Assembly: GCF_029893585.1 (NCBI RefSeq)
Contig: NZ_JARXYX010000026.1
Span: 78,578 to 142,577, forward strand
DNA: 64,000 nucleotides
Source: Streptomyces sp. LBL
GTDB taxonomy: Bacteria > Actinomycetota > Actinomycetes > Streptomycetales > Streptomycetaceae
Direction of reading: 5' to 3'
Part shown: positions 8,219 to 16,194 of the stretch, piece after piece
Layout of the letters: the number at the start of each line of letters is the position of its first letter
Position numbering within the stretch: the first letter of the stretch is position 1
Translations under genes and position numbers: made by a program
Notes under the pieces: model-generated
Told to the model about the DNA's origin: nothing
The model's database searches: none
Seen by the model: only the letters and a program-made list of their open reading frames with translations

Positions 8219-9535
8219 TCAGCCGAGCAGGACGACCTCGACCTCGGCGCCGGGCTCCACGGACTCCACGTCCTCGGGGACGACGATCAGCGCGTCCGCG
8301 TGCGCGAGGGCCGCGACCAGATGGGATCCGGCGCCGCCGACCGGGCTCACGGAGCCGTCGGCGTACGTCCCGCGCAGGAACTGCCGACGGCCCTTCGGCG
8401 AGGTCAGCGCCTTGTCCGCGGTCAGCTTCGCGCGGGTGAGGGGCCGGTGGACGTCGTCGAGACCCATGAGGGTGCGGATCGCGGGGCGGACGAACAGCTC
8501 GAAGGAGACGTACGACGACACGGGATTGCCCGGGAGCGCGAGCAGCGGAGTGTGGTCCGGGCCGATGGTGCCGAAGCCCTGGGGCTTTCCGGGCTGCATG
8601 GCGAGCTTGCGGAACTCGATGCCGCTGCCGTCCTCGTCGCCGACGTACGACAGCGCCTCCTTGACGACGTCGTACGCCCCGACGCTCACCCCGCCCGTGG
8701 TGACCATGAGGTCGGCTCGGACCAGCTGGTCCTCGATGGTGGAGCGGAGGGTCTCGGCGTCGTCGGCGACGGCGCCCACCCGGTAGGCGATCGCGCCGGC
8801 GTCGCGGGCGGCCGCGGTGAGGGCGAAGCTGTTGGAGTCGTGGATCTGGCCGCTGCCGAGTTCCTCGCCGGGCTGGACGAGTTCGCTGCCGGTGGACATG
8901 ACGACCACGCGCGGGCGCGGGCGCACGCGGACGGTGCCGCGCCCGATGGCGGCGAGCAGGCCGATCTGCGGCGGGCCGAGGATCGTGCCCGCCTCCAGGG
9001 CGCGGTCGCCGGCCTTCACGTCGCTGCCCTGGGCGCGCACATGCGCGCGTGCCTCGGCCGGCCGGTACACGTGCACCTGCCCCTCGGCGCCCTCCGGCGC
9101 CAGGGCGCGGGCGCGCATTCCGCTCACCGGTCCCTCACCGAGCCCGCCGTCGGTCCACTCGACCGGGACCACGGTCTCGGCCCCGGGCGGCAGCGGGGCG
9201 CCGGTCATGATCCGGGCGGCCTGGCCGGGGCCGACGTGGAGCAGGCCGGCCTGGCCTGCCGCGACGTCCCCGACCACGTCGAGGACGGCGGGGTACTCCT
9301 CGCTCGCGCCCGCGACATCCGCGACCCGCACGGCGTACCCGTCCATGGAGCTGTTGTCGAACGGCGGCAGGGACACCGGCACCGTGACGTCCTCGACAAG
9401 GACACAGCCCTGGGCGTCGAGGAGCTGCAGCTCGATGGGTTCGAGGGGGCGGACGGTCGCGAGGATGTCCTCCAGGTGCTCGTCCACCGACCACAGGTGG
9501 TCGGGGCCGGTGCTGTGGGGCGCGGCGCTGCTCAA
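8219..9535 (-). CDS. glp: Gephyrin-like protein (Glp/MoeA family)
   Basis: The product has 438 residues from a TTG at 9535, with GAGGAG 11 bases upstream overlapping the galU end. The MoeA architecture is complete: PPFDNSSMDGYAV near residue 60, the ARIMTGAPLPPGAETVVPVE domain, the MPT-binding MVTTGGVSVGAYDVVKEA block, LLALPGNPVSSYVSFELFV, and a C-terminal beta barrel. In the actinobacterial galU-glp-rimJ-glpR context this paralogue is the gephyrin-like Glp that works with the membrane receptor GlpR/SepX in cell division, rather than only a molybdotransferase. Which role dominates here cannot be read from sequence. It lies five bases after galU. Confidence 0.88.
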   Translation of the reverse strand: MSSAAPHSTGPDHLWSVDEHLEDILATVRPLEPIELQLLDAQGCVLVEDVTVPVSLPPFDNSSMDGYAVRVADVAGASEEYPAVLDVVGDVAAGQAGLLHVGPGQAARIMTGAPLPPGAETVVPVEWTDGGLGEGPVSGMRARALAPEGAEGQVHVYRPAEARAHVRAQGSDVKAGDRALEAGTILGPPQIGLLAAIGRGTVRVRPRPRVVVMSTGSELVQPGEELGSGQIHDSNSFALTAAARDAGAIAYRVGAVADDAETLRSTIEDQLVRADLMVTTGGVSVGAYDVVKEALSYVGDEDGSGIEFRKLAMQPGKPQGFGTIGPDHTPLLALPGNPVSSYVSFELFVRPAIRTLMGLDDVHRPLTRAKLTADKALTSPKGRRQFLRGTYADGSVSPVGGAGSHLVAALAHADALIVVPEDVESVEPGAEVEVVLLG

Positions 9536-9540
9536 CGTTG

Positions 9541-10443
9541 CTACATCTCCTCGGCTACGTAACTGCGAAGCCAGGCCCGGAAGTCCGGGCCCAGGTCTTC
9601 ACGTTCGCATGCGAGTCTGACAATGGCACGCAGGTAGTCGCCTCGGTCGCCGGTGTCATAGCGGCGGCCCTTGAAGACGACGCCGTGCACCGGGCCGCCG
9701 ACCTTCTCGTCCTCCGCGAGCTGCTGGAGGGCGTCGGTGAGCTGGATCTCGTTGCCGCGGCCGGGCTCGGTCTTGCGGAGTATGTCGAAGATGTGCGGGT
9801 CGAGGACGTAGCGGCCGATCACCGCGTAATTCGAGGGGGCGTCCGTCGGGTCGGGCTTCTCGACCAGGCCGGTGACCTTGACGACGTCGCCGTCCTCGGT
9901 GGGCTCCACGGCCGCGGAGCCGTAGAGGTGGATCTGCTCGGGCGCGACCTCCATGAGCGCGATGACGCTGCCGCCGCGCTGTTCCTGGACCTCGACCATC
10001 CGCTGGAGCAGCGGGTCGCGCGGGTCGATCAGGTCGTCGCCGAGGAGGACGGCGAAGGGCTCGTGGCCCACGTGCGGGGCGGCGCACAGGACGGCGTGGC
10101 CGAGGCCCCTGGGGTCGCCCTGGCGGACGTAGTGCATGGTCGCGAGGTCGCTGGACTCCTGCACCTTGGCGAGCCGACTCGCGTCGCCCTTCTTCTGAAG
10201 GGCCGATTCCAGCTCGTAGTTGCGGTCGAAGTGGTCCTCCAGGGGGCGCTTGTTGCGTCCCGTGATCATGAGGACGTCATCGAGACCGGCGGACACGGCC
10301 TCCTCGACCACGTACTGGATCGCCGGCTTGTCGACGACCGGCAGCATCTCCTTGGGAGTGGCCTTGGTGGCCGGCAGGAACCGGGTGCCGAGACCAGCTG
10401 CGGGAATGACAGCCTTGCTGATCCGAGGGTGCGACTGAGTCAT
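9541..10443 (-). CDS. galU: UTP-glucose-1-phosphate uridylyltransferase
   Basis: The product has 300 residues from ATG 10443. It carries the nucleotidyltransferase signature AVIPAAGLGTRFLPATKATP at residues about 11-30 with the metal/UTP-binding GLGTRFLP, then EMLPVVDKPAIQYVVEEAV, LLGDDLI, and EKPDPTDAPSNYAVIGRYVL. The enzyme makes UDP-glucose from UTP and glucose-1-phosphate for glycans and wall polymers. It is the first gene of the leftward operon ending in sepX. An 83-base divergent gap separates it from the folate gene at 10527. Confidence 0.95.
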   Translation of the reverse strand: MTQSHPRISKAVIPAAGLGTRFLPATKATPKEMLPVVDKPAIQYVVEEAVSAGLDDVLMITGRNKRPLEDHFDRNYELESALQKKGDASRLAKVQESSDLATMHYVRQGDPRGLGHAVLCAAPHVGHEPFAVLLGDDLIDPRDPLLQRMVEVQEQRGGSVIALMEVAPEQIHLYGSAAVEPTEDGDVVKVTGLVEKPDPTDAPSNYAVIGRYVLDPHIFDILRKTEPGRGNEIQLTDALQQLAEDEKVGGPVHGVVFKGRRYDTGDRGDYLRAIVRLACEREDLGPDFRAWLRSYVAEEM

Positions 10444-10526
10444 GGCCGCAACCTTATCCGGTGCCTTTGAGAGCAATCTGTGGCTCCGGTTAATTGGCTC
10501 TCATATGAGCGTATTGAAAGGTACGG

Positions 10527-11159
10527 GTGCGACCTTTGAGTCCCGTCGGACGTCCGGACGAGCCTGACAAGCGCATGTTGCGGCGAGAGTTCCTCACGGT
10601 GAGGAACAGGTTGACAGCCGATGACGTGCGGGAAGCGGCCACTGCACTGGCCGGGCGGGCACGGGAGCTGCCCGAACTGGCGCGTGCGCGCACGGTGGCG
10701 GCGTACGTCTCCGTAGGGAGCGAACCCGGCACGCGCGCGCTGCTGGACGCGCTGTGCGCGCGGGGTGTGCAGGTCCTGCTCCCGGCGCTCCTGCCCGACA
10801 ACGACCTCGACTGGGGCGCTTACGCCGGTGAGGGCTCCCTCGCGCGGGTCCGCCACGGCGGAAAGACGGCCCTCTTCGAGCCGGTCGGCGAGCGCCTGGG
10901 CCCGGACGCGGTGACCGCCGCCGACGTCGTACTGCTGCCCGGGCTGGCGGTCGACGCGCGCGGGATGCGGCTGGGCCGCGGCGGGGGCTCGTACGACCGG
11001 GTCCTCGCACGCCTGGAGCGGGCGGGCGCCCACCCCGCGCTGGTGGTGCTGCTGTACGACTCCGAGGTGGTCGAGCGGGTGCCCTCGGAGGCGCACGACC
11101 GGCCGGTGCAGGCAGCGGTCACGCCGTCGGGGGTGCGCCGCTTCCCTCGGCCCGCCTGA
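10527..11159 (+). CDS. 5-formyltetrahydrofolate cyclo-ligase
   Basis: The product has 210 residues from GTG 10527, with GAAAGG just upstream. The 5-FTHF cyclo-ligase fold is evident: KRMLRREFLTVRNRLTADD at the start, VAAYVSVGSEPGTRALLDAL, GVQVLLPALLPDNDLDW, and the ATP-binding loop GMRLGRGGGSYDRVLA at about residues 148-163. The enzyme converts 5-formyl-THF to 5,10-methenyl-THF with ATP. It is monocistronic, divergent from galU and convergent with the acylase gene, with a strong hairpin between. Confidence 0.93.
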   Translation: MRPLSPVGRPDEPDKRMLRREFLTVRNRLTADDVREAATALAGRARELPELARARTVAAYVSVGSEPGTRALLDALCARGVQVLLPALLPDNDLDWGAYAGEGSLARVRHGGKTALFEPVGERLGPDAVTAADVVLLPGLAVDARGMRLGRGGGSYDRVLARLERAGAHPALVVLLYDSEVVERVPSEAHDRPVQAAVTPSGVRRFPRPA

Positions 11160-11237
11160 ACAGAACCGACCGCCTGACACGAACCCCACCCCGCTGAACA
11201 CGAACCGGCCCTCCTGAACACGAGCCCTCCTGAACAT

Positions 11238-11273
11238 GAACCGGCCCTCCACGCGCGCGTGGAGGGCCGGTTC
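11238..11273. terminator. Bidirectional hairpin terminator
   Basis: A perfect 16-bp inverted repeat (arm GAACCGGCCCTCCACG) with a CGCG loop lies between the convergent cyclo-ligase and acylase genes and can end both transcripts. The bases just before it contain further partial copies of the arm. Confidence 0.85.
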
Positions 11274-11292
11274 ACTGCCATGCGTCAGCGGC

Positions 11293-14139
11293 TCACGGTT
11301 TCAGCACCAGCGAGTCGCTCGTGCTGTCGTCGACCGCCTTGTCGGAGAAGGACCACTCCAGCAGCTCGCCGTTGGCCCACTTGCTCGTCTGGTCGACGTA
11401 GTGGGCGCTGTAGGCGTGCCCGGAGGCGCCGGTGAGGTTGATCCACTTCGACTTGTCGAGGTCGGCGAGGTTGACCACCATCCGCATGGACGGCACCCAC
11501 ACGACCTCGTAGCCGCCGGCGGCGTTCCAGCCGGTCGCGTTGACCGCCGCCTCGCCGCCGCTGAGCTTCCAGGGGCCGCGGTTGAGCATGTACCGCAGGA
11601 AACCGGGGCCGTCGGTGCCCAGGGTCTGGTTCTTCAGGAACAGGCGGTGCAGCCGTCCCCAGCTCCAGGTGTCGATGTCCTTGCCGAGCTTGGCGGTCAG
11701 CTCCCAGCGGGCGTCGACCATGGCCCGCTTGAACAGTTCGTCACGGTTGTCGGCCAGGGGGTGGGTGGTGCCCGAGCGCGGTGTCTTCGGCGTCTTCCAC
11801 CAGTCGCTGTTCTCGTCGTCCATGAGCGTGCGCACCACCTCGAACCAGCGGTCGCCGCCGTCCGGCTGCGCCTGGTCGGCGGCGCGCTCGCCGCACTCAC
11901 GCACCTTGCCGGTGTCGTCGACCGGGCCGGTGGTGTTGACCGGGTCCACCCACAGGCACTGGCCCTCGACTCGCAGCTCCTTGGGCAGCTTGTTGCCGAA
12001 GGCGAGCTTGAGGATGTTGCGCCAGACCGAGTTGAAGTAGGCGGCCGCCGCCGAGTCGGCGTCCTGGGTGTAGTCCCAGCCCTCCAGCAGCTCCTGGGCC
12101 TCGCGGACGTCCTTGTCGCCGACGTCGATCTTCAGCAGCTTGGGCACGAGCAGCTTGGCGATCTCACTGCTGTTGTCCAACTGCATCTGCCGCATGTCGT
12201 CGGTGGAGATCTTGCCGCCACCCTTGATCTTCTGCTCGATCAGGTCGCTGATCCGCTGGCTGCGGGTGCCGTAGCCCCAGTCCGTGGTGAGCGTGTAGGG
12301 GTACTTGTCCTTGTCGACGACGGCCTGGTTGGCGGTGACGATGTAGCCGCGCTTCGGGTCGTACTCGTACGGCAGCTGGTCCGGCTTGATGTACCCGGTC
12401 CACTTGTGCTTGGGGTCCCAGCCGGGCGCCGGGACGGAGCCGTCGTCGCCCTTCGCGCGCGTGGGGATCTTTCCGGGCAGCGTGTAGCCGATGTGGTTCT
12501 CGGTGTCGGCGTAGACCAGGTTCTGCGACGGCACGTCGAACAGTGCGGCGGCCTCGCGGAAGTCGTTCCAGCCGGTCGCCCTGTCCATCGCGAAGACGGC
12601 GTCCATCGAGGTGCCCGGGTCCAGCGCGGTCCACCTCAGGGCGATGCCGTAACCGTCGCCACGGTCGGGGGCGGAGGTGTCGACGGTCGCCTTCCTGCCG
12701 ACCTTCACCAGCTCCTTGTCGCGGTCGGACAGCAGGGGCATGCCGTCGCCGGTCTGCCGGACGACGATCTTCTTGGACGATCCGCCGGCGACCTTGATGG
12801 TCTCCTCGCGCGTGGTGAAGGGCTTGACCTTGCCGTCGTACAGGTAGCCGTCGCCGGAGAGCTTCTCCAGGTAGAGGTCCGTGACGTCGACACCGGAGTT
12901 CGTCATGCCCCAGGAGATGTTCTGGTTGTGGCCGATGACCACGCCGGGCATGCCCGCGAAGGTGTAGCCGGTGACGTCGTACTGGCACTTGGCGGAGACC
13001 GTGCGGCAGTGCAGGCCCATCTGGTACCAGACGGACGGCAGCGAGGCCGACAGGTGCGGGTCGTTGGCCAGCAGCGGCTTGCCCGTGATGGTGTTCCTCC
13101 CGGCGACCACCCAGGAGTTGGAGCCGATGCCGTTGCCGTTCACGCCGACGGCCGTGGGAACGTCGTCCAGGACGTCCTGGAGGGCCGACAGCTGGCTCTC
13201 CAAGGCGGTGCCGCCCGTTCCGGTGGTGCCGCCCGTTCCGGTGGTGCCACCGGTACCGCCAGCACCGGAAACGCCGCTCGTGCCGGAGACGCCCGTGCCG
13301 GAGACGCCGCTCGTGCCACTGGTGGACGAGCCGTCGCCCGACGAGTCGTCGCCCCCGTCGAAGGTCCCCGTCAGCTCGTCGTACTCGCCGTCCTGGACTA
13401 TCGCCTGGTTACGACGGTAGGGGTACTCCGGGTAGAGGTCGGCGATCTGCTTGGGGCCGAGACGGCTGGTCATCATGGCGCGGTCGATCTCGTCCTGCAT
13501 GTTGCCGCGCAGGTCCCAGGCCATCGCCTTCAGCCACGAGACCGAGTCGACCGGGGTCCACTGCGCGGGCTTGTAGTCGTTGGTGAAGCCCAGCGCCGCG
13601 TACTCCAGGGAGATGTCCTCGCCGCTCTTGCCCTGGAGGTAGGCGTTGACCCCCTTGGCGTAAGCCTGGAGGTACTTCTTCGTGGAGGCCGACAGCGTCT
13701 TGTCATACTCCCGCTTCGCCACCCGGTCCCAGCCCAGGGTGCGCAGGAACTCGTCGTTGTCGACCTGGCCCCTGCCGAACATCTCCGAGAGACGCCCGGA
13801 GGTCATGTGGCGGCGCACGTCCATCTCGTAGAACCGGTCCTGCGCCTGGACGTAACCCTGCGCCATGAACAGGTCCGCGTCGGAGGACGCGTAGATCTGC
13901 GGGATGCCGTTGCCGTCACGCTTGACGTCCACGGGCCCGGACAGCCCGTCCAGCGTGGTCGAACCCTTGGTCTGCGGGAACGACCCGCGGACGGTACTGA
14001 TGGACCAGTACGCCCCGTAGGCCACGCCTCCGACGATGGCCAGCACCAGGACGAATACGAGCAGACGGGCTTTGCGCCCCTTCTTCCTGCCGGACTTGCC
14101 GGGCTTGTGACCCGATGAGGCGGTGGTGTTGGGGGGCAT
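11293..14139 (-). CDS. Penicillin acylase family Ntn-hydrolase
   Basis: The product has 948 residues from ATG 14139, with AAGGA nine bases upstream. A basic N-terminus and one membrane segment (residues about 25-45, LLVFVLVLAIVGGVAYGAY) suggest a membrane-anchored or secreted proenzyme. The alpha-chain region contains MAQGYVQAQDRFYEMDVRRH. The autoprocessing site is GSNSWVVAG with Ser340 as beta-chain N-terminal nucleophile, followed by NDPHLSASLPSVWYQMGLHC. The family hydrolyses N-acyl groups such as acyl-homoserine lactones, beta-lactam side chains or lipopeptide acyl chains; the substrate is unknown. The spacer before Ser340 (about residues 275-325) is a Gly/Ser/Thr/Val low-complexity insert. 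Confidence 0.92.
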   Translation of the reverse strand: MPPNTTASSGHKPGKSGRKKGRKARLLVFVLVLAIVGGVAYGAYWSISTVRGSFPQTKGSTTLDGLSGPVDVKRDGNGIPQIYASSDADLFMAQGYVQAQDRFYEMDVRRHMTSGRLSEMFGRGQVDNDEFLRTLGWDRVAKREYDKTLSASTKKYLQAYAKGVNAYLQGKSGEDISLEYAALGFTNDYKPAQWTPVDSVSWLKAMAWDLRGNMQDEIDRAMMTSRLGPKQIADLYPEYPYRRNQAIVQDGEYDELTGTFDGGDDSSGDGSSTSGTSGVSGTGVSGTSGVSGAGGTGGTTGTGGTTGTGGTALESQLSALQDVLDDVPTAVGVNGNGIGSNSWVVAGRNTITGKPLLANDPHLSASLPSVWYQMGLHCRTVSAKCQYDVTGYTFAGMPGVVIGHNQNISWGMTNSGVDVTDLYLEKLSGDGYLYDGKVKPFTTREETIKVAGGSSKKIVVRQTGDGMPLLSDRDKELVKVGRKATVDTSAPDRGDGYGIALRWTALDPGTSMDAVFAMDRATGWNDFREAAALFDVPSQNLVYADTENHIGYTLPGKIPTRAKGDDGSVPAPGWDPKHKWTGYIKPDQLPYEYDPKRGYIVTANQAVVDKDKYPYTLTTDWGYGTRSQRISDLIEQKIKGGGKISTDDMRQMQLDNSSEIAKLLVPKLLKIDVGDKDVREAQELLEGWDYTQDADSAAAAYFNSVWRNILKLAFGNKLPKELRVEGQCLWVDPVNTTGPVDDTGKVRECGERAADQAQPDGGDRWFEVVRTLMDDENSDWWKTPKTPRSGTTHPLADNRDELFKRAMVDARWELTAKLGKDIDTWSWGRLHRLFLKNQTLGTDGPGFLRYMLNRGPWKLSGGEAAVNATGWNAAGGYEVVWVPSMRMVVNLADLDKSKWINLTGASGHAYSAHYVDQTSKWANGELLEWSFSDKAVDDSTSDSLVLKP

Positions 14140-14408
14140 CGCTGTCCTTGCTGTCCTCACGCGAGCGGCAGGGCGGGCTGTGCTTTTGACTGAGCGCTGG
14201 AGCAACCATAGGCGCAGGGCCCGGTGCCACTTGACGCGGAGTCGGGAACCCGGCCGGACGGACGTTCGATCTTGCCTTGCCGAGCGTCAAGAAATCGTCA
14301 AGAGTTAGGTAAGGTAACGAAGTACTTGGGTGCGAAACAATGTGCCTTCGTGTCCGATGTACGTGAGCCCGCGCGCGCGACGCCGCGGGCCAGGGAAGGG
14401 AACGGCCG

Positions 14409-15914
14409 CTGACTGTCCACCATCTCAACCAGCTCCTCCTCGTCTGCTCGCTCGTCCTGCTCGTCGCCGTGGCAGCGGTCCGGATCTCCTCGCGCAGCGG
14501 GCTCCCCAGCCTGCTCGTCTACCTGGGGATCGGCGTCGCCATGGGCCAGGACGGCATCGGCGCCATCCGCTTCGACAACGCCGAACTGACCCAGGTCATC
14601 GGATACGCGGCCCTCGTCGTGATCCTGGCCGAGGGCGGTCTGGGCACGAAGTGGAAGGAGATCAAGCCGGCCCTGCCCGCCGCCTCCGTACTGGCGCTGG
14701 GCGGGGTCGCGGTGAGCGTCGGGGTGACAGCGGCGGCCGCGCACTACCTGATCGGGCTGGAGTGGCGGCAGGCACTGATCGTCGGGGCGGTCGTCTCCTC
14801 GACGGACGCGGCGGCGGTCTTCTCGGTGCTGCGCAGGATTCCCCTCCCCGCGCGCGTGACGGGCACGCTGGAGGCCGAGTCCGGCTTCAACGACGCCCCG
14901 GTGGTCATCCTGGTGGTCGCCTTCTCCACGGCCGGTCCGGTCGACCACTGGTATGTGCTGCTCGGGGAGATAGCCCTGGAGCTGGCCATCGGCGCCGCCA
15001 TCGGTCTCGCGGTGGGCTGGCTGGGCTCCTGGGGCCTCAGACACGTCGCCCTGCCCGCCTCCGGCCTCTACCCGATCGCGGTCATGGCGATCGCCGTCAC
15101 GGCCTACGCGGCGGGCGCGATGGCCCACGGCAGCGGCTTCCTCGCGGTCTATCTCGCCTCGATGATGCTGGGCAACGCCAAGCTGCCACACTGGCCCGCC
15201 ACACGCGGTTTCGCCGACGGACTCGGCTGGATCGCCCAGATCGGCATGTTCGTCCTGCTCGGTCTGCTGGTCACCCCGCACGAACTGGGCGACGACATCT
15301 GGCCGGCGCTCGTCATCGGCCTGGTGCTGACGATGGTGGCGCGCCCGCTGAGCATCGTGCTGTGCCTGACGCCGTTCCGGGTGCCCTGGCAGGAGCAGGC
15401 CCTCATGTCCTGGGCCGGGCTGCGCGGCGCGGTGCCCATCATCCTGGCGACCATCCCGATGGTGCAGGGCGTCGAGGCCAGCCGCCGCATCTTCAACATC
15501 GTCTTCGTGCTGGTCGTCGTCTACACCCTGATCCAGGGCCCCACCCTGCCCTGGCTGGCGCGCAGACTGAGGCTGGGCGCGGACGCCGAGGCCGCCGACC
15601 TCGGGATCGAGTCGGCGCCCCTGGAGCGACTGCGCGGGCATCTGCTGTCCGTCGCGATCCCCGAGGGCTCGAAGATGCACGGCGTCGAGGTGGGCGAGCT
15701 GCGGCTGCCGACCGGGGCCGCGGTCACCCTCGTCGTCCGGGATGGAAAATCGTTCGTTCCGCTGCCAGCGACGGTGCTGCGACGCGGCGACGAACTGCTC
15801 GTGGTGGCCACCGATCCCGTCCGGGACGCGGCGGAACGGCGGCTGCGCGCGGTCGGACACGGCGGCAAGCTGGCCGGATGGCTCGGCACGAGCGGCAACG
15901 GCGGCGGGCGTTAA
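14409..15914 (+). CDS. K+/H+ antiporter, CPA1 family with RCK C-domain
   Basis: The product has 501 residues if it starts at CTG 14409. The next usable start (GTG 14469) would remove the first membrane helix (HLNQLLLVCSLVLLVAVA). GGAAGGGAA precedes the CTG and an in-frame TGA at 14364 rules out a longer form. About 12 TM helices follow with CPA motifs: SSTDAAAVFSVLRR and ESGFNDAPVVI (ion-binding Asp), then WAGLRGAVPIILATIPMV. Residues about 410-475 form a TrkA_C/RCK regulatory domain (VAIPEGSKMHGVEVGELRL). It exchanges K+ or Na+ for H+ across the membrane. Confidence 0.9.
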   Translation: MTVHHLNQLLLVCSLVLLVAVAAVRISSRSGLPSLLVYLGIGVAMGQDGIGAIRFDNAELTQVIGYAALVVILAEGGLGTKWKEIKPALPAASVLALGGVAVSVGVTAAAAHYLIGLEWRQALIVGAVVSSTDAAAVFSVLRRIPLPARVTGTLEAESGFNDAPVVILVVAFSTAGPVDHWYVLLGEIALELAIGAAIGLAVGWLGSWGLRHVALPASGLYPIAVMAIAVTAYAAGAMAHGSGFLAVYLASMMLGNAKLPHWPATRGFADGLGWIAQIGMFVLLGLLVTPHELGDDIWPALVIGLVLTMVARPLSIVLCLTPFRVPWQEQALMSWAGLRGAVPIILATIPMVQGVEASRRIFNIVFVLVVVYTLIQGPTLPWLARRLRLGADAEAADLGIESAPLERLRGHLLSVAIPEGSKMHGVEVGELRLPTGAAVTLVVRDGKSFVPLPATVLRRGDELLVVATDPVRDAAERRLRAVGHGGKLAGWLGTSGNGGGR

Positions 15915-16059
15915 GGGCGCGTTTCATATCGTACAGTTGACCGGTTCGCCACTCTTCGGGATGAGAAGGCGCGCTTTCGTGCCCAAACAGCCCCACAGGA
16001 GCCGACCATCACCGGTAAGTTCAGCTTGTCCGACAGCACGTTCGTCGGACCTACCGCCG

Positions 16060-16194
16060 GACGGGCGGAAAGTGACGCCTGTGGAGGCCCGCGTAAGACC
16101 AGTCCCTCTCGAGGGAAGGCGAGGGCCGATGAAGCAGGAACCCGCGGTGGCACCACCCAACGGTGCGGACCAGAATCACCTGCCTCGCAGGTGA
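16060..16194 (+). pseudogene. Possible tnpB 3'-end remnant
   Basis: The 276-base gap between the antiporter and the MFS gene contains an open frame ending in DGRKVTPVEARVRPVPLEG and GPMKQEPAVA. This recalls the basic, MKQEP-like tails of Streptomyces TnpB (IS1341-type) proteins, and the DNA GATGAAGCAGGAACCC is of the kind found at the right end of such elements. No catalytic domain remains. Its TGA overlaps the MFS start as GTGA. The resemblance is from memory and weak; the region could instead be a structured leader. Confidence 0.3.

Noticed and set aside
11236..14118. 960-codon rightward frame over the penicillin acylase
   Set aside because: Valine/leucine/arginine shadow with no domain; the reverse frame has the full Ntn-hydrolase signature.
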